A DNA stretch of 64,000 bases from Rhizobacter sp. OV335. GTDB taxonomy: Bacteria; Pseudomonadota; Gammaproteobacteria; Burkholderiales; Burkholderiaceae_C. A program made the position numbers and the translations under genes. A model generated the notes under the pieces. That model was given only the letters and a program-made list of their open reading frames with translations, did no database searches and was not told the DNA's origin. Within the stretch, counting starts at the first letter, position 1. Every line of letters begins with the position of its first letter. Location of the stretch: positions 277,317-341,316 of the forward strand of contig NZ_FRCQ01000004.1 in NCBI RefSeq assembly GCF_900142965.1, in the 5' to 3' direction. Below, piece by piece: positions 34,186 through 42,586 of this stretch.

Positions 34186-35231
34186 CGCAGCGCCTGACTC
34201 CGAAACGCATCAGCCTGACGCAGTACCTGATCGAGCAGCAGCGCAGCCACGGCAACATCCCGTCGCAGCTGCGGCTGCTGATCGAGGTGGTGGCGCGCGC
34301 CTGCAAGCGCATCAGCATCAGCGTCAACAAGGGCGCGCTCGGCGGCGTGCTCGGCAGCGCCGAGACCGAGAACGTGCAGGGCGAGATGCAGAAGAAGCTC
34401 GACATCATCGCCAACGAGGTGCTGATCGAGGCCAACGAATGGGGCGGCCACCTCGCGGCGATGGCCAGCGAGGAGATGGAAGGCATCTACGTGGTGCCCA
34501 ACCGCTTCCCGCAGGGCGAGTACCTGCTGCTGTTCGACCCGCTCGACGGCTCGAGCAACATCGACGTCAACGTCAGCATCGGCACGATCTTCTCGGTGCT
34601 GAAGAAGCCCGAGAGCACGGCGGGTGCGAGCGTGGGCGTCAGCGAGGCCGATTTCCTGCAGCCCGGAACGCAGCAGGTCGCGGCCGGCTACTGCGTGTAC
34701 GGCCCGCAGACGATGCTGGTGCTGACGGTGGGCGACGGCGTCGCGATCTTCACGCTCGACCGCGAGGAAGGCGCCTGGCTGCTGACGCAGGACGGCGCGA
34801 AGATCCCGGAAGACACGAAGGAATTCGCGATCAACATGAGCAACCTGCGGCACTGGGCGCCGCCGATGCAGCGCTATGTCGAGGAATGCCTGGCCGGCAG
34901 CAGCGGCCCGCGCGCCAAGGACTTCAACATGCGCTGGATCGCCAGCATGGTGGCCGACGTGCACCGCATCCTGACGCGCGGCGGCGTGTTCATGTACCCG
35001 TGGGACAAGCGCGAGCCGAAGAAAGCCGGCAAGCTGCGGCTGATGTACGAGGCGAACCCGATGGCCTTCATCGTCGAGCAGGCCGGCGGCGCTGCGACCA
35101 ATGCAGGGCAGCGCATCCTCGACCTGCAGCCGACCGCGTTGCACGAGCGCGTGAGCGTGATCCTGGGTTCGAAGAACGAAGTTGAACGCATCACGGCGTA
35201 TCACCGCGAACACCACCGCGAAAACGGCTGA
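34182..35231 (+). CDS. fbp: Fructose-1,6-bisphosphatase class 1
   Basis: A 349-residue gluconeogenic enzyme hydrolysing fructose 1,6-bisphosphate to fructose 6-phosphate. The metal-binding motif [19 protein letters not shown] is near residue 118, and the substrate-binding region with [23 protein letters not shown] is near 282. The ATG overlaps the pepN stop (ATGA). It is the last gene before tRNA-Thr. Length matches the bacterial class 1 enzymes (about 335-340), slightly longer. Confidence 0.96.
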   Translation: MTQRLTPKRISLTQYLIEQQRSHGNIPSQLRLLIEVVARACKRISISVNKGALGGVLGSAETENVQGEMQKKLDIIANEVLIEANEWGGHLAAMASEEMEGIYVVPNRFPQGEYLLLFDPLDGSSNIDVNVSIGTIFSVLKKPESTAGASVGVSEADFLQPGTQQVAAGYCVYGPQTMLVLTVGDGVAIFTLDREEGAWLLTQDGAKIPEDTKEFAINMSNLRHWAPPMQRYVEECLAGSSGPRAKDFNMRWIASMVADVHRILTRGGVFMYPWDKREPKKAGKLRLMYEANPMAFIVEQAGGAATNAGQRILDLQPTALHERVSVILGSKNEVERITAYHREHHRENG

Positions 35232-35240
35232 AAGTCGAGC

Positions 35241-35246
35241 TATACT
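35241..35246 (+). promoter_or_regulatory. -10 element of tRNA-Thr
   Basis: TATACT lies 12 bp before the tRNA 5' end at 35259, the expected spacing. No clear -35 hexamer is seen. Confidence 0.6.
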
Positions 35247-35258
35247 CGTTGGCTTCAC

Positions 35259-35334
35259 GCCGGTGTAGCTCAGTTGGTAGAGCAGCGCATTCGTAATGCG
35301 AAGGTCGGGAGTTCGACTCTTCTCACCGGCACCA
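35259..35334 (+). tRNA. tRNA-Thr (CGT anticodon)
   Basis: A 76-nt cloverleaf with encoded CCA. Acceptor GCCGGTG (35259-35265) pairs with CACCGGC (35324-35330), followed by discriminator A and CCA (35332-35334). The anticodon loop TTCGTAA gives CGT, which reads ACG codons. The D loop contains AGCTCAGTTGGTAGAGC and the T loop GTTCGACTC. No direct repeat of its 3' end was seen downstream, so there is no sign of an integrated element. Confidence 0.97.
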
Positions 35335-35366
35335 ACATCGCTGGCCCTTCCGGGGGTCGGATCAAG

Positions 35367-35393
35367 AAAAGCCGCTTCACAGCGGCTTTTTTT
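35367..35393. terminator. Strong intrinsic terminator after tRNA-Thr
   Basis: AAAAGCCGCT (35367-35376), loop TCAC, AGCGGCTTTT (35381-35390), then TTT. A perfect 10-bp stem with T-runs on both strands, so it can act for the tRNA and for the convergent chemoreceptor remnant. Confidence 0.9.
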
Positions 35394-35413
35394 GTGCCTG
35401 GCTTTCTTTGAGA

Positions 35414-35761
35414 TCAGGCCGGCATCGCCGCGTGCCCGCCGCGCAGCTTGAACACCGCGACCGCCTCCACCAGCATGCGCGCCTGCTGCTTCAGGCTTTC
35501 GGCCGCTGCGGCGCCCTCTTCCACCAGCGCCGCGTTCAGCGCGAGGATGTTGGTCTGGAACGCGATGCCGTCGATCACGCCGATGATGTCGACGATCTTC
35601 TTCGACGACTCCTGGATGCCGCGCATCGTGTCGACCACGCGGCTCACCGACGCGCTGTGCACCGTGGCCTCGAGGCCGCTGATGATCTCGGCGTTCGTCG
35701 CGCGCATCTCCTCGATGCGCTTCTTCTCGGCCTGCATCACGGTCTTGTCGGCCAGCAGCAC
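35414..35761 (-). pseudogene. Chemoreceptor signalling-domain remnant with internal deletion
   Basis: A 115-residue frame holding pieces of a methyl-accepting chemotaxis protein. [19 protein letters not shown] and ILALNAA are the approach to the hairpin tip, but the next residues are [16 protein letters not shown], which normally occur about 130 residues later. The hairpin return and methylation helix are missing. The jump is at the shared N-A-A, consistent with in-frame deletion between repeated sequence. The 5' end (membrane and sensor parts) is also missing, and the only start is a GTG with no support. Confidence 0.8.
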
Positions 35762-35855
35762 GACACCCCGGGGATCGGCGCCGGATGAAGAACGCCCCGC
35801 GCGGCAGAAGCCGACGCGGGGCGCGGGGTCTACAGCGGCCCTCAGGCCGCCGGGT

Positions 35856-36266
35856 TCATTGCGCCGAGCGCGAAGCGCGTTGTGCGCTCAGCTGGTTGTT
35901 GACCTCGACGTTGTAGCCGGCCAGTTCGCCTTGGCCCACCGAGCGGCCGATCAGCTTCATGCGCTGTTCGAACTGCTGTTGCGCGCTGCCGGCGAAGGTG
36001 TCGCCGACTGCTGCTGCCGAGGTTTCGCCGTAGGCGGCGGTGCGGCCGATCAGGTTCATGCGGGCGACATGGGCGGCGCGTTGTTCGGAGGCCGTCTGCA
36101 GCTTGCTGGTGCTGCTGTCGACGAACTGGGCGGGAGCCTGTTCACCGGCTTGGGCGGTGCGGCCGATCAGGCGCATTCTTTCGGCATACGATGAGGTTTC
36201 AGCCATCGCAGCACCGTGGGCGGCGGCAAGGGCGAGGGAGGCGGCGATGAAAAGCTTGCTGTTCAT
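35856..36266 (-). CDS. Small exported protein with three R-M-x-L-I-G-R repeats
   Basis: A 136-residue protein with a clear signal peptide ([20 protein letters not shown], cleavage AMA near residue 22). The mature part has three imperfect repeats centred on RMRLIGR (30-36), RMNLIGR (69-75) and RMKLIGR (102-108), each followed within a few residues by a G-E pair and separated by Ala/Gln/Ser-rich stretches. It ends in an Asn/Gln/Ser-rich tail. No cysteine is present. I do not recognise the family; a periplasmic or surface role is likely. It has a long AT-richer upstream region. Confidence 0.75.
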   Translation of the reverse strand: MNSKLFIAASLALAAAHGAAMAETSSYAERMRLIGRTAQAGEQAPAQFVDSSTSKLQTASEQRAAHVARMNLIGRTAAYGETSAAAVGDTFAGSAQQQFEQRMKLIGRSVGQGELAGYNVEVNNQLSAQRASRSAQ

Positions 36267-36588
36267 GATGAGTTCCTTGAGCTTGAAGGTGGCAAGTGAA
36301 AGATCGTTGGGGCTTGTTTCTTGCGGGTCGCCACGCCTTCATCGCGTGTCCGGCTCGTTCGAACTCGACCGGTCATCTGGGGAGACAAAGAGTCGATGGG
36401 GTGAACTCTAGTGGTTAACCCTGAATTCATCGACGGCCATTTGGTGAATTGATCATTGCCACGATCGCAACAATGAAACGCGACGACCGCACTTGAAGTC
36501 GGGGCGATCGGCTGGGGGCGCTGTTGCGCCGCGGCGGCGCGGGGTAGCCTGTCGCCTCGCGTCTTGACCACCTCAAGGAGAACACCAC
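36267..36588. other. Intergenic region, no gene seen
   Basis: 322 bp between the divergent LIGR-repeat gene and the flavin reductase gene. It is less GC-rich around 36410-36480 (GTTAACC, GAATTCATC), which probably holds both promoters. An AAGGAG Shine-Dalgarno at 36574-36579 belongs to the flavin reductase. No conserved structure recognised. Confidence 0.5.
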
Positions 36589-37152
36589 ATGAGCAGCACT
36601 TCCCCTCTCGATGTCGTCGCGATCGTCGGCAGCCTGCGGCGCGCATCGTTCACGCGCGCGCTGGTGAACGCGTTCACGCCGCTGGCCCCGCCGTCGTTGA
36701 AGATCGAGATCGTCGGCATCGGCGACCTGCCGCTCTACGATGAAGACGGCGAGGCCGCCCCGCCCGCCGCGTGGAAGGCCTTCCGCGAGCGGGTCTCGCG
36801 GGCCGATGCGGTGCTGTTCGCAACGCCCGAGTACAACCGCTCGATCCCCGGCGGGCTGAAGAACGCGATCGATGTCGGCTCGCGCCCGTATGGCAAGAGC
36901 GTCTGGTCGGGCAAGCCGGCGGCGGTGGTGAGCTGTTCGCCCGGCGCGATCGGCGGCTTCGGCAGCAACCACCACCTGCGGCAGTGCCTGGTGTTCCTCG
37001 ACATGCCCGTGCTGCAGCAGCCGGAGGCCTACATCGGGAATGTCGCGAAGCTGCTCGGGCCGAACGGCGAGATCAGCGACGAGAAGACGCGCGAGTTCTG
37101 CACGCAGCTGCTGCAGAAGTTCGAGGCCTGGATCCAGCGCCAGCGGCGCTGA
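36589..37152 (+). CDS. NAD(P)H-dependent FMN reductase (ChrR/azoreductase-like)
   Basis: A 187-residue flavodoxin-fold reductase. VGSLRRASFTRAL (FMN phosphate site) is at residues 14-26, TPEYNRSIPGGLKNAID near 80 is the family signature, and KPAAVVSCSPGAIGGFG near 108 completes the flavin site. The family two-electron-reduces quinones, chromate or azo compounds. An AAGGAG Shine-Dalgarno precedes the ATG. The convergent SDR gene follows after 16 bp. Confidence 0.93.
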   Translation: MSSTSPLDVVAIVGSLRRASFTRALVNAFTPLAPPSLKIEIVGIGDLPLYDEDGEAAPPAAWKAFRERVSRADAVLFATPEYNRSIPGGLKNAIDVGSRPYGKSVWSGKPAAVVSCSPGAIGGFGSNHHLRQCLVFLDMPVLQQPEAYIGNVAKLLGPNGEISDEKTREFCTQLLQKFEAWIQRQRR

Positions 37153-37168
37153 TCAACGCCGAGCGGCG

Positions 37169-37888
37169 TCAGGCGCCGCCGCGCACCGGGATCGCCGCGC
37201 CGTGCACGGCGCGCGCGTCGTCGCTGCACAGGAAGACGATCACGCGGGCGATGTCCTGCGGCGCGGTCCACTGGGTGGCGTCGGCGGTCGGCATCGCGCT
37301 GCGGTTGGCCGGCGTGTCGATGGTGCCGGGCAGCACCGAGTTGGCCCGCACGCCGCTGCCGCGCAGCTCCTCGGCCAGCGCCGTCATCAGCGCAAGCACC
37401 GCGGCCTTCGCGGCCGAATACACCGCCGAGCCGGCCGCCGGCACCAGCCCCGACATGGCTGCCACGTTGACCAGCGCGCCGGCGCCGCGCGCCTGCATCG
37501 CCGGCACCACGGCGCGCAGCAGCGCGTGCGTGGCACGCAGGTTCAGGTCGATCATCTGGTCGAACGCGGCCGCGTCCTGCTGCCACAGCTTCACGCCGCC
37601 GGCCCAGCCGCCGATCGCGTTGACCATCGCATCCAGCCGCCCGTGGCGCGCCAGGCAGGCCGCGACGGCCGCGCGCACCGCGGCCTCGTCGCTCGCATCG
37701 AGCTCGATGCCTTCGACCGGCACCGCCCCGGCGCGCAGCTGCTTCTGCAACGCATCGAACGACTTGCGCTGCCGGTAGGTAACCAGCACCGTCGCGCCGG
37801 TGTCGACGAAGGCCTGCGTCACCGCGCCACCGAGCGCACCGGTGCCGCCGGCGACCAGCACCACGCGGGAAGAGATCGAAGAAGTCAT
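37169..37888 (-). CDS. SDR-family oxidoreductase
   Basis: A 239-residue short-chain dehydrogenase. The cofactor loop is VAGGTGALGGAV near residue 12, NAIGGWAGG near 90, the catalytic tyrosine and lysine are in YSAAKAAVLAL near 155, and the C-terminus ends in AAIPVRGG. It is a classical-type enzyme; substrate unknown. No neighbour explains its role; it is convergent with the FMN reductase. Confidence 0.92.
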   Translation of the reverse strand: MTSSISSRVVLVAGGTGALGGAVTQAFVDTGATVLVTYRQRKSFDALQKQLRAGAVPVEGIELDASDEAAVRAAVAACLARHGRLDAMVNAIGGWAGGVKLWQQDAAAFDQMIDLNLRATHALLRAVVPAMQARGAGALVNVAAMSGLVPAAGSAVYSAAKAAVLALMTALAEELRGSGVRANSVLPGTIDTPANRSAMPTADATQWTAPQDIARVIVFLCSDDARAVHGAAIPVRGGA

Positions 37889-37971
37889 GCGCAGGTCCTC
37901 GAGGGGATTCGGACAAGAGAGAGGGACGAAGGCGGCGATTGTCGCGGTTCGCGCAGCGCCCCGCCCTCATT

Positions 37972-37985
37972 TGCAACCGGTTGTT
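37972..37985. promoter_or_regulatory. LacI-type operator 1 upstream of the glucanase
   Basis: TGCAACCGGTTGTT contains the perfect palindrome CAACCGGTTG (37974-37983) with the central CG typical of LacI/GalR-family sites. Confidence 0.5.
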
Positions 37986-38068
37986 CCCGGGACACCCACC
38001 CATCGCCGAACCGGGCAGACCCACCCGCCACCTGTGAGCGATCCCGCATCCGATCGCACGGTCGTTCG

Positions 38069-38082
38069 TGAAAGCGCTTTCT
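38069..38082. promoter_or_regulatory. LacI-type operator 2 upstream of the glucanase
   Basis: TGAAAGCGCTTTCT contains the perfect 12-bp palindrome GAAAGCGCTTTC (38070-38081), matching the LacI-family consensus TG-AA-CG-TT-CA closely. It is 112 bp from the glucanase ATG. Confidence 0.55.
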
Positions 38083-38098
38083 GAATCCCCTCGCAATT

Positions 38099-38106
38099 GG
38101 TTGCAA
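38099..38106. promoter_or_regulatory. Half-site related to operator 1
   Basis: GGTTGCAA is the reverse complement of the TTGCAACC arm at 37971-37978. It may be an auxiliary contact or part of a degenerate third site. Confidence 0.3.
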
Positions 38107-38193
38107 GCCGTCGCCCCGCCCGGGCGGCCGCGCTTCGAGAATCGCCCCCGAACGTCCGGCCGTGCCGGCAGACACACAGCGAGGGGAAACGTC

Positions 38194-39954
38194 ATGTTGG
38201 GCAAAGCAAGAAGCTTCTTGGGATGGATCGTGGCCGCGTTCGCGCTCACGGCCGGGCTGGCGGGCCACGCCGCGGCGGCCGACTTCACGCAGGGCGTGAC
38301 CAGTTCGGGCAGCACCGCGACGATCTGGTTCAAGTCGAGCGTCGCGACCACCTGGGTCGACATCCACTACCAGGTCAACGGCGGCCCGCAGCAGAACCTG
38401 CGCATGGGCTACAACAGCGGCACCGCCCGCTACGAGCAGGTGGTGACCGGCGTCGCGAACGGCAACACGCTCGGCTATTTCTTCACCTACAACAACGGCG
38501 CGCCGGCCTATGACTCGGCCCGCTTCAGCGCGACGGTCGGCGGCGGCACGACCACCCCGCCGCCCGCGGCCACCGGCACGATCTGCTTCTACGAGAACGC
38601 CGACTACCAGGGCGCCTCGTTCTGCGGCGATGCCGACAATTCCTGGGTGGGCGGCACCTGGAACGACCGCGTCTCGTCGGTCAAGGTCAAGAGCGGCTAC
38701 CAGGTCGACCTGTTCGACGACGTCAACTTCGGCGGCCGCACGCTGACGCTCGGCGCCGACACGCCCAACCTGGTCAACGTGAACTTCAACGACATCGTGT
38801 CGTCGTTCCGCGTGCGCCAGGGCAACGGCAGCGTCGACCTGCCGGTGGGCAACGGCGTGATGACGATCAAGCTGGTGAACAGCACCAACGGCAGCTTCGC
38901 CGACAACCAGGTCTACTGGTCGATCATCGGCTACGACCCGGCGACGCGCGTGCTGTCGCACGTCGACGCGAGCGGCCGCCTGGTGCCGTCCGCGCTGTCC
39001 GACAACGACGCTGGCAACCGCCTCGCGAAGAACGGCCAGACCTACTCGAACTACTTCAACAAGCTGAGCGACGCCGGCTGGGTCTCGATCCCGAAGATCG
39101 ACTCGGGCCGCATGTTCATCAGCCTGGGTTCGCCGATGTTCATCAAGATCAACACCGCCGGCGACGGGCGCCTCGGCTTCGCCGGCCCCGACCTGAATAA
39201 CCCGACCGACCCGAACCAGGATGTGAACTTCGAGTGGATCGAGTTCACCGTCGACAACAGCGGCTACCACGGCAACACCACGCGCGTGGACCAGTTCGGC
39301 TTCCCGCTGAAGGCGCGCCTGCTGGGCAAGGACGGCTACGACCGCACGCTGGGCGAGAACGCCTCGCGGGCGCAGATCTTCGCCGACTTCGAAGCGCTGC
39401 CGCAGGCCGAGTTCCGCGCGCTGGTGCAACGCCCCTACCGCATCGTCGCGCCGGCCAAGGGCCAGTTCGGCGCCGGTCGCGCGCAGGGCAACTACTTCGC
39501 GTCGTACGTCGACCAGGTGTGGAGCCGCTACGCCGGCACCGACCTGGTGTTCAGCGCCGAGGCCGGCACCTTCCGCGGCCGCGTGATCGGCAACGACTTC
39601 GTGTTCTCGAAGGACGGCGGCCCGCAGAACCTGTACATCCGCGGCAAGCCGACGACGCAGGGCATCCTCGAAGCCTCGGGCAACCTCGCCAGCGGCAACT
39701 CGCAGGAGCTGGTGGTGCAGGCGCAGATCGCCGCCGCCTTCAACCGCCACCTGCTGATCAGCGTCGACCCGTCGCAGTGGAGCAACTCGGCCGCGTACTA
39801 CCCCGCCGGCCCGGCCAACTACTACGCGAAGTTCTGGCATGACCACAGCATCGACGGCCTGGCCTACGGCTTCGCCTACGACGACGTGCGCAGCAAGAGC
39901 ACGCTGCTGGAGCACCCGAGCCCGCGCGGCATGATCGTGACGATCGGCTGGTAA
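38194..39954 (+). CDS. Secreted GH64 beta-1,3-glucanase with CBM56 and beta/gamma-crystallin domains
   Basis: A 586-residue secreted enzyme. Signal peptide to about residue 30 (HAAA); residues 31-115 resemble a CBM56 beta-1,3-glucan-binding module (TQGVTSSGSTATIWFKSS, then YFFTYNNGAPAYDSA). After a Thr/Pro linker, residues 128-215 are a beta/gamma-crystallin domain of two Greek-key motifs (ICFYENADYQGASFCG, then VDLFDDVNFGGRTLTLG), often calcium-binding. The rest is a GH64 laminaripentaose-type glucanase. GAGGGG precedes the ATG. Likely used against fungal or algal glucan; LacI-type sites upstream suggest sugar control. Confidence 0.85.
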   Translation: MLGKARSFLGWIVAAFALTAGLAGHAAAADFTQGVTSSGSTATIWFKSSVATTWVDIHYQVNGGPQQNLRMGYNSGTARYEQVVTGVANGNTLGYFFTYNNGAPAYDSARFSATVGGGTTTPPPAATGTICFYENADYQGASFCGDADNSWVGGTWNDRVSSVKVKSGYQVDLFDDVNFGGRTLTLGADTPNLVNVNFNDIVSSFRVRQGNGSVDLPVGNGVMTIKLVNSTNGSFADNQVYWSIIGYDPATRVLSHVDASGRLVPSALSDNDAGNRLAKNGQTYSNYFNKLSDAGWVSIPKIDSGRMFISLGSPMFIKINTAGDGRLGFAGPDLNNPTDPNQDVNFEWIEFTVDNSGYHGNTTRVDQFGFPLKARLLGKDGYDRTLGENASRAQIFADFEALPQAEFRALVQRPYRIVAPAKGQFGAGRAQGNYFASYVDQVWSRYAGTDLVFSAEAGTFRGRVIGNDFVFSKDGGPQNLYIRGKPTTQGILEASGNLASGNSQELVVQAQIAAAFNRHLLISVDPSQWSNSAAYYPAGPANYYAKFWHDHSIDGLAYGFAYDDVRSKSTLLEHPSPRGMIVTIGW

Positions 39955-40029
39955 GGTAAGTCCCCGCTCCCGTGCCGGTACGCGTGTCTCGCGGCCGGCG
40001 CTCAAGCGGGAGGGTCACGGGCCGATAAG

Positions 40030-40066
40030 AAAAGGCGCCGTCCGCATGTCGCGGGCGGCGCCTTTT
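40030..40066. terminator. Intrinsic terminator after the glucanase
   Basis: AAAAGGCGCCGTCCGC (40030-40045), loop ATGTC, GCGGGCGGCGCCTTTT (40051-40066): a 16-bp stem with one G-T pair, ending in T4. It also lies just upstream of yfiR, isolating the two units. Confidence 0.85.
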
Positions 40067-40098
40067 CGCTTTCGTGCATTCGTGCACCCGCCCGCGCC

Positions 40099-40644
40099 GT
40101 GTATCGCTTCACACTTCCGGTCCTTCGGCCTGCATCGCAGCAGCTGGCAGCCCTTGCCTGCGCCGCGGCGTGTGCCTGGATGCCTGTGGCACAGGCCGAT
40201 GAAGCCGCCGAAGCCGAGCGCAAGGCGACCCTCGTCTTCAACCTGCTGCTGTTCGTCGAATGGCCCGCCGACGTGCTGCCCCCGCAGGCGCCGTCGCTCG
40301 CGCTGTGCATCGACCGCGCCAGCCCGTTGCGGCCGGCGGTGCAGGCGCTCGACGGCCGCATCGTGCGCCACTGGCGGCTCGACGTGCGCGACCTGGCGTC
40401 GGCCGGCAGCTGGTCGGCCTGCCATGCGGCGCTGCTGGACAGCCCGTCGAACGCGCCGGAGCGCCCGCCGGTCGGCACGCTGCTGATCGCCGACGGCGAC
40501 GCCGCGCCGTCGATCGCCGCGGCCGTCGTGCTGCACCGCGACGGCGACCGCGTGCGCTTCGACATCGACCTCGCCACCGTCCGCCAGTCGCGCCTGCAGG
40601 TCAGCTCGAAGCTGCTGCGCGTGGCGCGCCGCGTCACGGAATGA
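40099..40644 (+). CDS. yfiR: YfiR-family periplasmic protein
   Basis: A 181-residue YfiR/DUF4154 protein. A signal sequence (ALACAAACAWMPVAQA, cleavage near residue 33) is followed by KATLVFNLLLFVEWPAD, the YfiR opening, then LLIAD and VRFDIDLATVRQSRLQVSSKLLRVAR, the typical ending. In Pseudomonas YfiR holds the diguanylate cyclase YfiN inactive until redox or envelope stress releases it. Start is GTG at 40099. The cyclase gene follows after 4 bp, so they form one operon. Confidence 0.88.
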   Translation: MYRFTLPVLRPASQQLAALACAAACAWMPVAQADEAAEAERKATLVFNLLLFVEWPADVLPPQAPSLALCIDRASPLRPAVQALDGRIVRHWRLDVRDLASAGSWSACHAALLDSPSNAPERPPVGTLLIADGDAAPSIAAAVVLHRDGDRVRFDIDLATVRQSRLQVSSKLLRVARRVTE

Positions 40645-40648
40645 CCGC

Positions 40649-42586
40649 ATGTCGACCGAGCGCATGACCGACGCCGAACGCCGCCGCGACCCGTTCCGCG
40701 TGCAACCCGGGCCGCAGCTCGGGCGCCGGCTGATGCGCGCGGTGGCGCTCAGCGTCAGCACCGCGCTGCTGCTGGCGGGCCTGAGCTTCGACGCCTACGT
40801 GTACTTCTCGCTGCGCAGCGCGATGGTCGACGACCTCACCGCGCAGGCGCACATCGTCGCCGACAACAGCTCGGCCGCGGTGCTGTTCGGCGACAGCGGC
40901 GCCGCGGCGCAGACGCTCTCCGGCCTGCAATCGTCGGTGGGCATCGAGCGCGCATCGCTGCTCGACCTGCAGGACCGCCAGCTCGCCGCCTACAGCGCGC
41001 CCGGCCAGCGCACGCAGCGGGTCGACGCCGCGCCGCCGGCCCTGGCCACCGAAGGCCATCGCTTCGCCGGGAACCGCCTGCACGTGCGCGTGCCGGTGCG
41101 CGAGGGCGACCGCGTGGTCGGCCACGTGCTGGTGAGCGCGAGCCTGCGCGTCCTGTACGAGCGCGTCGCGGCCTTCATCGCGATCACGCTGGTGGTCAGC
41201 CTGGTGTCGTTCGCGCTCGCCTATGCGCTCGCGATCGGCATCCGCCGCCAGATCGAAGGCACCGAGAAACGGCTCGACTACCTCGCCCACTACGACCCGG
41301 TCACCGGGCTGCCGAACCGGCATGCGGCCAACGAGCAGATCCAGCGGCTGATCGCGACCGTCGGCCGCACCAGCGAGGGCTTCGGCCTGCTGCTGCTCGA
41401 CCTGGACGACTTCAAGCTCGTCAACGACACGCTCGGCCACGGCGTCGGCGACGAGCTGCTGCGCGCGCTGGCCGGGCGGCTGACGAAGTTCATGCGGCCG
41501 ACCGACATCGCGTTCCGCTTCGGTGGCGACGAGTTCGTGATCCTGTCGCCGCGCGTCGTCGACCCGGTGCAGCTGCAGGCGCTCGCGAATGCGGCGATGC
41601 GCGCCTTCGACGAGCCGCTGGCCGTCGGTGCGCAGCTGCTGCGGGCGCGCGGCAGCGCCGGCGTCGCGCTGTACCCGAACGACGCGGTCGACGCGGCCTC
41701 GCTGGTGCTGGCCGCCGACACCGCGATGTACGAGGCCAAGCGCATGGGCAAGAACACCTTCGCGGTGTTCCACCCCCGCATGCTGAACGACACCACGCGC
41801 CGCGTGCAGCTCGAAGCCGACCTGCGCGAGGCCGTCTCGCACCGGCAGCTGCGCCTGCTGTACCAGCCGATCGTCGACCTCGCCACGCAGCGGCTGGTCG
41901 GCGTGGAGGCGCTGCTGCGCTGGGAGCATCCGCAGCTCGGCATGGTGTCGCCGGTCGAGTTCATCCCGATCGCCGAATCGAGCGGGCTGATCGTCGACAT
42001 CGGCCAGTGGGTGCTGCATGCCGCGTGCCTGCAGATCCGCCGCTGGCATGACGGCGGCCACCGGCTGCACGTCGCGGTGAACGTGTCGGCGCTGCAGATC
42101 CGCCGCGGCATCCAGGCGCAGATCGACGCCGCGCTGCGCGCCTCGGGCGCCGACCCGCGCGCGCTGCAGATCGAGATCACCGAGCATTCGATGGTCGAGG
42201 ACCTGGCGAGCAACGTCGCGCAGCTGGAGGCGGTGCGCGCGCTCGGCATCCAGGTGGCGGTCGACGATTTCGGCACCGGGCTGTCGTCGCTCGCGTACCT
42301 GAAGCGCCTGCCGATCGGCAAGCTGAAGATCGACCGCGCCTTCGTCAAGGACCTGCCGGACAGCAGCGACGACGCGGCGATCGCGTCGGCCATCATCACG
42401 ATGGCGCACAGCCTGTCGCTGACCGTCGTCGCCGAAGGGGTCGAGACGGTGGCGCAGCGCGACTTCCTGGCCGCACAGCGCTGCGATTTCGCACAGGGCT
42501 TCCTGTACAGCAAGCCGGTGAGCGTGCAGGCGATCGACGCGATGCTGGCCGCGGGCCGGGTGTTGCCCGCACTCGCTGCAACTTAG
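40649..42586 (+). CDS. YfiN-like CHASE8-GGDEF-EAL cyclic-di-GMP enzyme
   Basis: A 645-residue membrane protein. Helices at about 30-52 and 173-198 flank a periplasmic CHASE8-like sensor. The GGDEF domain is intact (FRFGGDEFV near 290) and has an inhibitory RxxD site (RPTD) five residues before it. The EAL domain keeps EALLRW near 419, EITEHSMVED, DDFGTGLSSLAYLK and AEGVET, so both synthesis and hydrolysis look possible. Classic YfiN lacks EAL. The yfiR gene 4 bp upstream indicates YfiR control. The stop overlaps the convergent beta-lactamase stop by 4 bp. Confidence 0.92.
   Translation: MSTERMTDAERRRDPFRVQPGPQLGRRLMRAVALSVSTALLLAGLSFDAYVYFSLRSAMVDDLTAQAHIVADNSSAAVLFGDSGAAAQTLSGLQSSVGIERASLLDLQDRQLAAYSAPGQRTQRVDAAPPALATEGHRFAGNRLHVRVPVREGDRVVGHVLVSASLRVLYERVAAFIAITLVVSLVSFALAYALAIGIRRQIEGTEKRLDYLAHYDPVTGLPNRHAANEQIQRLIATVGRTSEGFGLLLLDLDDFKLVNDTLGHGVGDELLRALAGRLTKFMRPTDIAFRFGGDEFVILSPRVVDPVQLQALANAAMRAFDEPLAVGAQLLRARGSAGVALYPNDAVDAASLVLAADTAMYEAKRMGKNTFAVFHPRMLNDTTRRVQLEADLREAVSHRQLRLLYQPIVDLATQRLVGVEALLRWEHPQLGMVSPVEFIPIAESSGLIVDIGQWVLHAACLQIRRWHDGGHRLHVAVNVSALQIRRGIQAQIDAALRASGADPRALQIEITEHSMVEDLASNVAQLEAVRALGIQVAVDDFGTGLSSLAYLKRLPIGKLKIDRAFVKDLPDSSDDAAIASAIITMAHSLSLTVVAEGVETVAQRDFLAAQRCDFAQGFLYSKPVSVQAIDAMLAAGRVLPALAAT

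Noticed and set aside
35259..35400. Integration site at tRNA-Thr
   Set aside because: No integrase, no direct repeat of the tRNA 3' end, and the sequence after it is an ordinary terminator.
35414..35761. A genuine short regulatory protein
   Set aside because: Its parts align to two separated blocks of chemoreceptors with the middle missing and no credible start, so it was called a pseudogene.
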